Assembly (NCBI RefSeq): GCF_905475465.1
Contig: NC_062251.1
Coordinates: 6,751,001 to 6,815,000 of the forward strand
Direction of reading: 5' to 3'
Source of the DNA: Pieris napi
Lineage: Eukaryota; Arthropoda; Insecta; Lepidoptera; Pieridae
Length of the DNA stretch: 64,000 nucleotides
Below the pieces are notes generated by a model. That model searched no databases, was not told the origin of the DNA, and worked only from the letters and a program-made list of their open reading frames with translations. The translations under genes were made by a program, and so were the position numbers. Numbering within the stretch: the first letter of the stretch is position 1; each line of letters begins with the position of its first letter. Of the stretch, positions 53,395-64,000 are shown piece after piece.

Positions 53395-53633
53395 AACTAT
53401 TCTTTTGAACGCTATTGCATATAGTCTGTTATTTTCGTTTCACGTCTATTGCACCAGTTATTATGTTGTTTATTTTTTTAACTTATTTTATTAATTATTG
53501 AGTCATCTTCGTGGTAAAGCACGTGTATGCAATTCCAATTTGTAAACAAAAGAACGGATTTCTTCGAAAGTTTGGTACGTATTATGCAGATAGTCGAGTT
53601 TATTATGGGTTATAATGCGAGAAAAACGTACAC

Positions 53634-54364
53634 ATAGACCGGGAGATGGTGACACAAAATAGTGGGTCATTTGTACCAGTATGGCGGTTCTTCAGGGGTC
53701 TTATTACCCATAGAAAAAAGGGTGCGTGTACTTATGTACGCGCGTAAGAAGTTATACTTCTTTGGAATTATTAAAAATAGTTTTTGATTGCATGCAAATA
53801 ATTAATTACAATTAATAATCAAAGACTGGAAAAGGAGTCATTATAGTCAATAAAGTTTAGTTTACATTTGAAAAATTTAATAAATATTTATTAATATTAT
53901 TATTATTTTCTAATATTAATTAGTATTGATTTAAATATTCAATTTAAATCACTTCTGATTATAATTCAGACGCACATATAAAATTCGCACTTGTATAATG
54001 AAAACAAAATGAAAACACGTGTTTTAAATGTAGAAACTCAAAGCAACCCAACATGCGCCACTAACTTCATTCTGTTAATATTGCGTCACGGTGCGCGCGC
54101 ATCGTATAATTTCACTCTCATAAATTTTTCATAACGCGCCTAAAGAAGTATAACTTCAAAAAAGAAAAGGATGGTCGGGCGGCCCAATCGCGTGGGCGTT
54201 AGTCGAACTCGTTAGATTAATTAGAGTGTCAAACGAGTTGTTCCACAAAAATTCTAGTATTTTCCGATAGTCCATAAAAATAAGAGGCGGCAGTGTCATG
54301 CCATATTTCTCCGGTGTGACTTACAGCCCGCCATACCGCTATTTTGTGTCACTATCTCCGTCTC
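53634..54364. mobile_element. TIR element hosting MITE copy 4
   Basis: The left end has GAGATGGTGACACAAAATAG. The right end carries the inverse of GAGATAGTGACACAAAATAG near 54338-54366. It is absent at the corresponding place of the inverted duplicate near 59.2 kb, which supports insertion. Confidence 0.6.
53719..54160 (-). mobile_element. GAAGTTATACTTC-type MITE, copy 4
   Basis: Minus-strand copy with an extra diverged centre (about 53890-54050). It is nested in another TIR element (about 53634-54364). Confidence 0.65.
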
Positions 54365-54448
54365 ACAGTTCCGCAGTTTTAACTAATTTCGGTAACTTAA
54401 AAATTACTTTTTACTATTGTTTGTGTTATTGACGGTGGGTGTAATGCA

Positions 54449-54934
54449 TTGATATACAAAAAAACTCAAGATGCACACTCAACGTCAAAAAAACGTCCTC
54501 AAAAAATGAGCGCAACATTCTAAATTGTGCGGTCATTTCAAATAGTCTCGCCTCTAATAAGTGGAGTCGATGTTATTTGTGTTTTTTTTATAAATAAATT
54601 TATGTACTTTTGAACTTTGTTGTGTGTAGTTTTTGACAAATATATTTACGCTATATAAAGTGTAGGTCAGGAGGTAGCCAATTTAACATTTTTTTTTTAA
54701 TTTAAAGAAAAAACTTTTTAACCGGATTTAAGTTATGTATTATTATAAAGTTATGTATTATTGTAATAACAACTTTAAACAATTCGCGTAAGGTTGATTT
54801 TGCAATAATATATGCTTGTAACATATACTGTTATAGACATACTGTTATAGAAAGGGACAGAAATAGTGTTTCGGGACACTTTCGAGCGTTACTTTTATTC
54901 GAGACTGTGCATCTTGGGTTTTTTGTAAATCAAT
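54449..54934. mobile_element. TIR element with a 10-bp target duplication
   Basis: The TIRs ATTGATATACAAAAAAACTC (AAGATGCACA) and their inverse are at 54449 and 54934. GGTGTAATGC flanks both sides (54439-54448, 54935-54944). The inverted duplicate near 59.2 kb has one uninterrupted copy of this target, so the pre-insertion site is visible. No ORF; long duplications suggest a MULE- or hAT-like type. Confidence 0.7.
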
Positions 54935-55014
54935 GGTGTAATGCTATGTAGAGTGTATCATTGTATGGAAGCTAAACCAACCAAAATCCAGTGATTTGAC
55001 GCTTTAGGGAGTTT

Positions 55015-55145
55015 ATTATTTATTTATTTATTTATTCACACTTTGTTGCTTTATAATATTTTTTTTTTTACATAATTACATGTAAAGGAAAGGCAACTAG
55101 CGGCCTTATCGCTTTCGAGCGATCTCTTCCAGGCAACTACTAGTT
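55015..55145 (-). mobile_element. LINE 3' end with GGCCTTATCGCTTTCGAGCG motif
   Basis: Same tail family as 41885-42050 (CGATCTCTTCCAGGCAACTA). Confidence 0.55.
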
Positions 55146-55659
55146 AGTTTTTAGTATTAGTTTATCGTTAAATTGAGAAATGTTACATAGAGTTTATATT
55201 GTATACTGCAATTCGGTAAAAATACTGTTAATTTCGGAGTTATTTCAACTATATTATTATACTCTAGAAAACACTGTTTGTCCCTGTTCTCTTTTAATAT
55301 AAAGCCTTTTTTATGTCTATTTAAAATAAACAGTGTAACTTCTAATAAATGTATATTTGTAAAGATTTGTTTTAATGTAAACAGTTTTTACATAAAGCTT
55401 TTAAAACAACACTTACTGATTACAATTATGTGCCCAGAAATTAAGATGAATTAATTTTCATAATTGGTTTAAATTTTCCAGAGAAAGTGAACTAAAATTG
55501 TAAAAATTACCATAAAAGCAGGTGTTAATTAAAATTAAGATTTCTGAATATTTGTCACACAATACTTCAACGTAACAATCAAATATATACAGTATTTTCT
55601 TAACCTACATAGTAATAATAAAAATTAATATACAGAAAATTGAAACAAATTTAAAAAGC

Positions 55660-55865
55660 TTGGTCCCAGTGTACCTTTAACGCTGGCAGCATTTCCTCGC
55701 TGTATTGCGATACTTATTCGTTAAGGAAAGCACCAGCTCTGGGGTCACCAGTACTATCTACCAGGCGCCAACTTAAATCTTTAAGCGCCTGTGCACTTGA
55801 GCCCCACGGCCCAAGAGTCTCTACTCCAAAGGGAACAAAATCGAAGTTAGAGCAAAGACTAGATA
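55660..55865 (-). mobile_element. RTE-like LINE fragment with a frameshift
   Basis: Minus strand: FVPFGVETLGPWGSSAQALK, then STGDPRAGAFLN, a one-base frame break, then RISIAIQRGNAASVKG. This is the same block as 2055-2215. Confidence 0.7.
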
Positions 55866-55872
55866 AGATCTT

Positions 55873-56178
55873 AATATGTATAAATTACGCGTTGTTTGTC
55901 CGCTATGGACTCCTAAACTACTTAACCAATTTCAATCAATTTTGCATACCGTGTGCAGTTTGATCTAACTTAAAAGACAGGATAGCTTAAATATCAATAT
56001 AATTCTTCCGAACGTGTGTATGTCACTGAACTCCTTTTAAACGGCTGGACCGATTTGTATGATTTATTTTGTATGCGTTTGGGTGGAGCCCTGAATGGTT
56101 TAGATTCACAAATCAGCCTTTGTTTAATATCCTAATCGCTTGAAATATCATGCAGTACAACGTTAGTGGGGGCCGCTA
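55873..56178 (+). mobile_element. Helitron-like element
   Basis: Starts TATAAATTACGCGTTGTTTG, contains TGGACTCCTAAACTAC, and ends GGGGGCCGCTAGT. Confidence 0.6.
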
Positions 56179-56196
56179 GTAGAATAATATAATATT

Positions 56197-56638
56197 ACTA
56201 GCTGGCCTGGCGAACATCGTACCGCCTAACAGTCGATTCTTTATTTGTTTAAAATACTTATTCTGCTATTCGAGACACCGGTCTAGCTAGTAAGATAAAA
56301 AAAAGAAAATTGATAAGACAAAAAATACATTATGTCAAAAAATAAAAGTTACCTTCCCGGAACCCCTCCACTAACACTTGAACTTTATGATATGGTATTA
56401 AAGTTCAAATCGACTTTTAAGTATTATTACGAATATTATGTATGGGAATATAGAAAAGTGTTGTTTTTAGACTTTTTCACTCAATTTTTTTAATTTTTCT
56501 CTCCGTTAGAACCAACCTCGTACTTCAAAGAATATTATAAAAAAAGAATTGGCCAAATCGGTCAAGCCGTTTTCATGTTATGTCGTGACAACGGAAAACG
56601 GGTTTCATTTTTATATATTTAGATTTTATAGATTAAAT
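56197..56638 (-). mobile_element. Helitron-like element
   Basis: Minus-strand start ATCTATAAAATCTAAATATA; it carries AACGGCTTGACCGATTTGG, and ends GCCAGGCCAGCTAGT at 56197. About 20 bp from the plus-strand element ending at 56178. Confidence 0.65.
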
Positions 56639-56796
56639 TAGATTTTGCGGCTTTGATATAACTACAAACGACCTAACAAAAACAATGATTTCACTGTTAT
56701 GTTCGTTTATGCAATGAATTATAATATTCATGACATTGTTAACGCTTTCTTGATTTCAATTTCATTACGCCAAGTCCCGTAAGTTTTTTTTTAATT

Positions 56797-57043
56797 TTTT
56801 TTTATGGCTCTGGCACGATTTGTGCATTAGCCAGCGTATAGGATGTTTTTATAATTCGTGCTTGTCTTTAGAAATTCGACCGTGTCCTCCATGTACGGTT
56901 TAGGCACTCGCCCGGTACCGAACAACCCTCCCAAAGGCCGAAAACAAATTTAAATTAAATTAAAACTTGCCCTCGAACCGGGAATCGAACCCGGTACCCC
57001 TCACCTAGCTGCCACTTAATAAGACCGCTAGACTATGAGGCCC
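56797..57043 (-). mobile_element. tRNA-headed SINE family 2
   Basis: Minus-strand head GGGGCCTCATAGTCTAGCGG, B-box GGTTCGATTCC, body GTACATGGAGGACACGGTC, tail toward 56797. CGTAAGTTTTT occurs on both sides (56778, 57054), a likely target duplication. Confidence 0.8.
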
Positions 57044-57164
57044 CCAAAATATTCGTAAGTTTTTATAAGTCGTAAATTATGTTTTATAGTGTTGCAAGCT
57101 CCTACAGAATCTTTTTCCCTTCAAATATCGATGAAAACACCTAAATTTGGTTTAACAAAGTCAA

Positions 57165-57450
57165 AAGTCATTTATTCATAGGCAGCGCAATGTACACTTA
57201 TGAACGTCAAAAATTCACATTGCTTAATGCTTCCAATTTTACATTTACTGCCAGTTATCAAGGGCGTAGAACGGGAGAGAAGAACGGCAATAAACTCTCC
57301 GCCACTCTTTTAAATCGCCAAGTTTTTTGTTTTACACGTTTGTAAGGAGCTGCAAATATTACACCATGTGTCACATGACATCTTAAGTATTAAATAATAA
57401 TAACATAAATTAAAAACAAAGATTTGTCCTATATCAGCAGGAGGCATGGT
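57165..57450 (-). mobile_element. LINE 3' end
   Basis: Minus-strand copy, longer than the others: AGTCATTTATTCATAGGCAG, GGGCGTAGAACGGGAGAGAA, TTTGTCCTATATCAGCAGG. Confidence 0.65.
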
Positions 57451-57459
57451 GAAATAGGA

Positions 57460-58235
57460 GCACGTACTTACATTCTCGTCTGAACAACACGCAAATACAT
57501 AGTCGAAATTAACATACGTTAATTTCAAATATGCATCGAAAATACATTCAAGGAGTATAAAATTAGATTTTGGAGTATTTTAAGTTTTTTGATATTTCAG
57601 TTAAAACCACGCTTTAAGTTTATATTTGGTTTAGTTTGATTCGAGGCTTAATATAAATTGTGTAGCGCTGCGCATTAAAAAAAAGTACCCCTTAAATGAA
57701 CGCTCAACCAATCCCCCCAGAAATCATCAATCTCCTTAAATTTAGGGTTAAAACCCCCGAGTTGGCATCATCGCTTTATAAAGGAGTGACTCCATACGTG
57801 TCTGATAAACTTATTTGATATCATTTGATTTTAATGAAAATAATAGACCCACTAATTTATGATGTTCACAGATAACAAACAAAGATGAAACAGACCATAG
57901 CAGGTCTATATCTATGGTAGTGTTATAAAGTGAGATTGTAGGGCGTAATGTCTAAATTTAACTGATAATTCTTTTACCAATATATTATTTTTATTAATTG
58001 ACCAATCATAAAAAAATGCCTACATATGTCTGCTTATCTATTCGCGGTAAACTCAAAAGCTTCACTGATTCATGAGAATGATTTGGGTATATATTTTTCC
58101 AAGGTTTACAGGTCACGACGAACGCATGCGGTGAACATATGTTGTAATGTTGAGATATGTAAAAACAAAAGACTGTTCACATGCATCCGGCTGGCGGCTT
58201 CCGTTTACTATAAACATAAATATATATATATTATT
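57460..58235. other. Unassigned intergenic stretch
   Basis: No gene, repeat family or RNA structure recognised between the LINE end at 57450 and the LINE pair at 58240. Confidence 0.4.
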
Positions 58236-58239
58236 TTTT

Positions 58240-58725
58240 ATGTAATAGGAGGCAAACGGGCAGGAGGCTCACCTGATGTTAAGCGATACCGCCGCCCATG
58301 GACACTCACAATGCCAGAAGGCTCGCAAGTGCGTTGCCGGCCTTTCAAGAATTCGTACGCTCTTTTCTTGAAGGACCCTAAGTCGAATTGGTTCGGAAAT
58401 ACTTCAGTGGGCAGCTGGTTGCACATAGTGGTGGTGCGCGGCAAAAACTGCCTTAAACGCTCAGTTGTGGAACGACGGACGTAGAGGTGATACGGATGGT
58501 ATTTTGTATTTTGCCTTGACGTCCGATGATGAAACTCAGCTGCAGGTATTACACCGAAAAACTCCGAAAATATATTTACCAATTCGACTTAGGGTCCTTC
58601 AAGAAAGAAGCAAACCAATTCTTGAAAGGCCGGTAACGCACTTGCGAGTCTTCTGGTAGTGTGTGCCCATGGGTGTCGGTATTATTAAACATCAGATGAG
58701 CTGCCAATTTGCCTCCTGTAACATT
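58240..58725. mobile_element. Two LINE tails joined head to head
   Basis: 58240-58575 (minus) encodes LPTEVFPNQFDLGSFKKRAY then EFLKGRQRTCEPSGI and runs to the 3' tail CCTCCTGCCCGTTTGCCTCC. 58575-58725 (plus) is a second tail (TTCTTGAAAGGCCGGTAACG). Both 3' ends face outward. Confidence 0.7.
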
Positions 58726-58734
58726 TAAAAAAAT

Positions 58735-58872
58735 CAGTCGCTCTACAACCTTTTTAGGTCTGGGCCTCAGATTTATGTAGCTGTTTTATGATCATTTGTC
58801 AAACTAATAGACAAGTAGGTGATCAGCCTCCTGTGCCTGACACAAGCCGTCGTCTTTGGGTCTAAGCTATAT
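58735..58872 (-). mobile_element. Truncated SINE family 3
   Basis: Only the 3' half is present (TTTTTAGGTCTGGGCCTCAG to GTCTTTGGGTCTAAGCT); the tRNA-like head is missing. Confidence 0.65.
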
Positions 58873-59109
58873 ATTATATACTTAATAGTGTGTGATAATT
58901 GGGAACTTTTAATATTTGTTTTCAACACACAAATATATATTTACAATATTGTTAACCCTGTACGAGGAAATGTTTTAATTTTCTATTTATAAATTTTTAA
59001 TTATTATTATTACTAAGAGTGGGAAAATATAATTATTTTTATGACACACTAGCGATCCCAGCTTCGGTAATAAAATCATATAATCCTTGAACACATAAAT
59101 CCATGGTTA

Positions 59110-59490
59110 TAAATTTATAAAGCATCGAAATTATTCGGCTTTGGTTGGTTTAGCTTGTCTTCCATACAATAACACACTCTACATAGCATAACACCCACCC
59201 TCAATAACGAAAATTAAATATTAAAAAGTACTTTATTGTCCTAACCGGTAATAAACTCGATTGTCTGCATCACGCGTACGAGACTTTCTAAGAAATGCGT
59301 TCTATTGTTTACAAATTGGGATTGCTTGCACGTGTTTTATCAAGAAAATGCCTAAAATACAACATAATTACTGCTGCAAAAGATGTCAGACGAAAATAAC
59401 AGGCTATACGCAATAGCGTTCAAATAAGAATTGTTTTCATGTAATTACTAACACTAGACTAAACTAAACTTTTTCTAATACAGATGATTC
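59110..59490 (-). repeat. Inverted duplicate of the sgl 3' flank
   Basis: Reverse-complement partner of 53345-54995, without the two insertions seen there. I found no trace of sgl coding sequence beyond 59490, so only the flank is duplicated, or both are old copies of one repeat. Confidence 0.55.
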
Positions 59491-59751
59491 TTCTTTCCAT
59501 TTAAATACAACTCTTTGTAACGTCAAAATATGCAGTCCATTGAGTGTCGGTTTATTTCGTGCCAGTGCTAAACTATTTTAATTTTTTTTTTTTTAAATAA
59601 ATTATTTATCATTATGCACCGATTTCCGTGTATCTTAATTATCAAATCGTGCAATTATTCATTTCATCAGTCGTGACGCCTCAAGGCAATCCAGGGACCT
59701 TCACACAGCGTTTTTCTTAAAATTGTACGTGATTTAATGGCATTTCACACG

Positions 59752-59850
59752 TATCGCGTTCGACACAAGCCGTCGATTTTTTGGGTCCGGTTTCCTGACG
59801 TTTCCTTCACCGTTCGAGCGATTAGTAAATGAAAGTCTTTGGGTGCATAC
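59752..59850 (-). mobile_element. Fragment of SINE family 3
   Basis: Holds only the middle (CACAAGCCGTCGATTTTTTG, TTTCCTTCACCGTTCGAGCG). Confidence 0.5.
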
Positions 59851-59859
59851 AAATTTAGT

Positions 59860-60960
59860 TTTCTACTTTCTACTACTATTAAGGCATCTTGACTCAATAC
59901 AAACGTATATGTACCAAATATTGACAGTTGACAGTATCTATAAAGTATTTGTAGTCTAAATACTACTTGCCTTCTCCATCTACACGACACTGGCGAAATA
60001 CCTTGTGCCCAGTTGGCACAAATAAAAGCCATATAAAAAAAAATACTAATTGAATTATTTATTAATGGAGCGCTTCTAAAGTTTTCCGTCTAAAATCCAG
60101 CGTTATATTATTACAATAGTTCAGGATATAAAATCTGTAAAAAAAAAGTTCGGTGGTGGTTGTTGTAGATATGTTGTAATATATGTTAAATGAAACTATT
60201 TGTATGAAGCTGGGTGTCAACATCGTTTAAAACTTGAGGTTATAACTAACATAAAATTAGGGGTAGTGGGGTTGCTACGCTAAAAAAAAAGGTACTTTTT
60301 TATTTAAGGGTTCTTTAATCTAAGTGATACTTCTGTTAAGTATAAAGAATATAAGCGTGTCGACCTATTAGACATTATGTGAAACGAGTAATGAGTATAG
60401 TACAATTTATGAGTGTGTGAAAAAGAGTGCGATGATTGTTAACATTTCTAATTACTAACTAAAATATATATATATGTAACTTAAGTAATGTTAGGTTACA
60501 TAACTCGCGTCTTTAAGTAATGTTCATGTCAAATAAAACGCGGGAAATCTGCCGCCATTTTACCGCCTTTTGTGAGTATGACATTACTCTGCGGTTTAAT
60601 AGAAGAACATTGACAATAAAAACATGTCATGGCCATCTTGCGCGTTGCATCTAATTGTAAAAATAACCTTTGTCTATTTGCTATAATTCTGACATCAAAA
60701 ATATCTATGCGATGGCGGTTATTTCTATAGTCTGCTTCGATACATAGACAACACAAATTTTTTTTAGCTGAGAAATATTACAGTATTTTGTGTTCCGGCC
60801 ATACGGCTGGGACACTAAACATTCATCGGGCATACAAAAAATATTTGGCAATATATCCCGGCCTTAGGAGTATTGCATAGTCGTAATGCTGGCTGATGCT
60901 ACCAGCCATACCCTTGCAGCTAAACATTTTCGTGAAAATATAGCACGTCTAGGAGCCCCT
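59860..60960. other. Unassigned intergenic stretch
   Basis: Only a short repeat shared with 3668-3723 (GTTCGGTGGTGGTTGTTG, 60147-60210) was recognised. No coding signal. Confidence 0.4.
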
Positions 60961-60965
60961 TTATA

Positions 60966-62050
60966 GAGCAGTGTTGTTCGGGCTTAAGCCACATTCCTGG
61001 TTCGAATCAAGGCACAGCAGCAAAGGCATCAATTTTCTTTCTATGCAGTTAGCACTTGCTCCTACGGTGAAGGATAACATCGTGAGGAAACCGGCGCGGC
61101 ATCTCAAACCCAAAAACCGATGACGTGTGTCAGACAGAAGGCAGATCTTGTCTATGAAATAAAAAACATCAAAGTGACGTATGCAATTTTAGGCCATGAC
61201 CGATTTAGGGTTGTAGCGCCACTGGATTATAAATTTCGTGGAATTTGAATTTTTCATTTAATTTACTGAATTTTATGATTTTTCCATGGAAGTTTTTGTT
61301 AGAGCAGTATTTGCTTAAGCCTCAAGACTGCACCTAAGTGATTTTCTTTCAAATAATGAAGGCAAACATCGTGTGGAAACCGCCACGTCTTAAAGCCAAA
61401 AACCGATGACATATGTCAAACAGAAAGTAAACATTGTCTATGAAATAAAAAGATCAAAGAAACGGATAGAGTCTTCGTGTAACGCCACTGTATAATTTTT
61501 TGGAATTTGAAATTATTTTTTAATGAATTTTAGGATTTTGTTTTCGTGGAACTTTTTGTTAGAGCAGTGCCTCATCCCTGGTGCGTTTAAATCACGGTTG
61601 TGCATCAATTTTCTTTCTATGCAGTTAGCACTTGCTCATTGGCATTTCAAACCCAAAAAACCGATGACATGTGACGGACAGGCCGACCTTTTTTTTTTAT
61701 GGCTCGTGCACGATTTGTGCATTAGCCAGCGTCAAGTATAGGATTTTTTTATAATTCGTGCTTTTTGCCTTAGAAATTCGACCGTGTCCTCCATGTACGG
61801 ATTAGGCACTCGCCCGGTACCGCACAACCCTCCCAAAGGCCGAGAACAAATTTAAATTAAATTAAAACTTGCCCTCGAACCGGGAATCGAACCCGGTACA
61901 TCTCACTTAGCTGCCACTTAATAAGACCGCTAGGCTATGAGGCCCCTATAGGACGACCTTGTTTATGAAATAAATATGTTTGAAGTAACGGATAGAGTTT
62001 TGGCATTTTATTGCGCCAGTTGATTATAAATATTACGTGGAATTTTAATT
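60966..62050 (+). repeat. Three tandem degenerate SINE-like units
   Basis: Units begin at about 60966, 61301 and 61560, each with (A)GAGCAGT. They share AAACCGATGAC, TTGTCTATGAAATAAA and GTGGAATTT. They look like old relatives of SINE family 3. The third unit is split by the family 2 SINE at 61691. Confidence 0.6.
61691..61946 (-). mobile_element. tRNA-headed SINE family 2, inserted in a tandem array
   Basis: Full copy of the same SINE as 56797. It is flanked by GGCCGACCTT (61681-61690) and GGACGACCTT (61951-61960), a 10-bp duplication with one mismatch. It splits the third unit of the array at 60966-62050. Confidence 0.85.
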
Positions 62051-62588
62051 TGTTGTGATCAGACATTAAATGCCGATATCTAAATTGTATTTTCAAATTT
62101 ACAACTGTCGTAAAAATCGTGTTATGATTGTTATCAATTAATGTGTTTTAATGTTTCCTGTGATAGGTTATCAATATTTAGTACTGCGGATTCTTTGTAG
62201 TTCACACTAGTATAGTACGTATATAAATAAAAAGTGCGTGCGTACAAAGTACCTACACAAGTCTAATAATATGATGTGAATAAAAAACATTATTTTTAGG
62301 TAAATTAAAGATTATTTACAAGTAATTTTACTCTATAAAGCTTTTAAAGCCCTGTTTCGTGCCGATTACTTCATAACAAGTCGATATTTCGATTATCTAT
62401 CTGCAGACATAGATTACAAACCCTTTTGACGAGTCTTATGGTAATCAAAACTAGATTAAGAGAATTATTCTTTAAATAGACCGATAGGCGTAATATTGAA
62501 TATTTGATTACAGAGTCTTTATATCAACTATTACCCATGTTAAGTTTCATCAAGTTTTAAAAAATAAATAAAATATATCAATGGCCAT

Positions 62589-62826
62589 CAACTTTTTTAG
62601 GTCTGGGCCTCAGATATCTGTATAGCTAATGATCATTTGTCAATCTAATAGGCAAGTTCATCAGTATGACACATGCCGTCGACTTTTTGGGTCTATGGCA
62701 AGCAGTTTTCCTTCACCGTTCTAGCGAATGTTTGCGCATATAGAAAGTCCATTGGTGCACAGCTGGGTCTCGAACCTACAACCTCAGAGATGAGTCGCAC
62801 CCTGAAGCCACTAGGTCAACACTGTA
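62589..62826 (-). mobile_element. tRNA-headed SINE family 3
   Basis: Reverse complement of the 41356 element over its whole length (TTTTTAGGTCTGGGCCTC at the left, CATTGGTGCACAGCTGGG at the right). Confidence 0.75.
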
Positions 62827-62829
62827 TTG

Positions 62830-64000
62830 CCGATATGAAATTTTAGATTGTCACTAGTTTCATATAGATTGAGTGTTTAGTCTTATCTTCATATGTGATT
62901 AAAATATTAGCTATTCACGGGTTTATATAATCTAAACAGACATTCTTTTAGAGGGTTAAGACCCATTTAGATGGATAGAGTTTCTCGTCTCAAAGGTACG
63001 ATTATCGAAAGACTATAAAACATATTTATACAAATCTAAAACTAGATTTCCGAGGGAGGGAAAAAAGAAAATATGTTAGGAATTTAATGAATTTCATTGT
63101 GATTAAATTATCCAGTCTCGAAAATGAATACAAATTATATAAATTTAATTTATTTCTTCGATAATAAAAACTATTTCATAAATTCTCATTACGAAATTTT
63201 AATTTTAAAAATAGAATTTCTATAAGGTAATTCGCCCCTCTCACTCTCTCTAAATCGGTCTCAATCACCCTCTCCCTTTTCTTCGACAAAAACGCTGCAC
63301 ATCTTCGTGACGCTAATATTATTATTATTACGTTTCATCCGTAAAAAAATTACCTACGATATATTCATTATTAAAATATTCTTTGTTTCAGGTTGTGAAC
63401 ATCTGCGTACCTCTGAAATAATATTTCAACATTCAAGCTGACACGTTAATCTCTATGGTTCAATTTCGTCCGGTAAAACTTTGATAGTCTGTGCAGAAAG
63501 CGAACACATTTGGCGGCTATGCAAACTTATATTCTTTACCATGCATTTTATATTTACCAAAATATTATTCTTTTATTAGTATCACTATTGAAAATAATTA
63601 CGCTGATTCAAACCTTAAACCTTCGTTCTCTTTACGCACACACTATTATGTCTATCTGTCAGTAACATCACCATAGTAAAATAGTCTTCAATTTTATGTT
63701 ATCTGTTCCCAAGTCGAAATCTGTTGAATATATACTCTATTCAGGATAAAGACAACGCTAGGGTATTTGTCTATTGTTATGTAATATGTGTTCGTTCAGA
63801 AATTAATTATATAAACTTTCCAGTATACATGAATATGTCACAAATTAATTAGGCAAATAAAGCAATAATAAAGTTAATATTAGTGTAATGTTAAATTTTA
63901 TTTACGATACATTAACCTCTGACGCAAACGGGGGTGTTATATCTTGACAGATTCATTTGTTTAAGACCTACGGGTCACCGTATTATTTTTCAGTGATACG
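62830..64000. other. Unassigned right edge
   Basis: Apart from the MITE fragment at 63222-63345 nothing was recognised. A TTTGTTTCAG at 63383-63392 could be an acceptor of a gene continuing beyond the window, but no coding frame follows. Confidence 0.35.
63222..63345 (-). mobile_element. Fragment of the 11716/24127 MITE family
   Basis: Matches 24400-24595 closely (CTCTCCCTTTTCTTCGACAA, ACATCTTCGTGACGCTAAT). The matching tail GTGCGTGCGTACAAAGTAC lies 1 kb away at 62230, so the copy may be interrupted. Confidence 0.5.

Larger units (their letters stand above)
53345..54995 (+). repeat. Segment duplicated in inverted form at 59110-59490
   Basis: Once the two inserted elements are removed, this sequence matches the reverse complement of 59110-59490 with moderate divergence: TTTGAACGCTATTGC, CTGTTATTTTCGT, CAATTTGTAAACAA, CGAGTTTATTA, TATGTAGAGTGT and GCTAAACCAACCAAA are shared in the same order. 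It starts inside the putative sgl 3'UTR. Confidence 0.6.

Noticed and set aside
56965..57043. tRNA-like sequence on the minus strand
   Set aside because: Head of SINE family 2; the identical body follows at 61691-61946.
58026..58484. 152-residue plus-strand frame
   Set aside because: It runs antisense through a LINE tail whose minus strand encodes the known C-terminal block.
63383..63430. Possible acceptor (TTTGTTTCAG) of a gene to the right
   Set aside because: The following frame stops quickly and no donor or similarity was seen; kept only as a remark in the right-edge entry.

Overview
The window is AT-rich insect DNA, almost certainly from a butterfly or moth. Three things suggest this: long introns packed with small non-autonomous elements, tRNA-headed SINEs next to Helitron-like elements ending in CTAGT, and intron-rich conserved eukaryotic genes. 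Nothing bacterial was seen: no operons, CRISPR, rRNA or free-standing tRNA genes.

Four host genes can be supported. PRPF3 (U4/U6 snRNP 90K protein, Prp3) lies on the minus strand from 29470 down to 3240 in 15 exons, which join in frame to 703 codons plus stop. PRPF4 (U4/U6 snRNP 60K protein, Prp4) lies on the plus strand from 30262 to 49692 in 14 exons, 532 codons plus stop. The two start codons are 791 bp apart, head to head. Prp3 and Prp4 bind each other directly in the U4/U6 and tri-snRNP particles, so this looks like a shared promoter for two partner subunits. The third gene is a single-exon UDP-glucose 6-dehydrogenase (sugarless/UGDH) at 51598-53037 with all catalytic residues. The fourth is an unrecognised intronless gene (15158-17467, plus strand) nested antisense in the 9.4 kb intron 9 of PRPF3. 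It encodes a secreted, Asn/Tyr/Lys-rich precursor with three furin-type RxKR sites, each followed by SYY, three copies of a PLSHTxIPGYN module, and a C-terminal four-cysteine tail. It is the best candidate here for an undescribed system.

The rest is mostly mobile DNA. There is a 5'-truncated non-LTR retrotransposon with an intact reverse-transcriptase ORF (43937-45934, minus) and many LINE 3' ends. There are three tRNA-derived SINE families. At least a dozen Helitron-like elements and about ten TIR/MITE families are present, several with visible target-site duplications and nested insertions. One TA-flanked DNA element carries a two-exon helix-turn-helix ORF. A 1.1 kb palindrome and two minisatellites (about 745 bp of a 16-mer, about 800 bp of a 29-mer) lie in PRPF4 introns.

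From 53.1 to 64 kb no host gene was recognised. This part holds an inverted, diverged duplicate of the UGDH 3' flank, nested MITEs, Helitrons, and a tandem SINE-like array that was itself hit by another SINE. All gene models were made by reading the sequence by eye; family names rest on recognised protein similarity, not on a database search.
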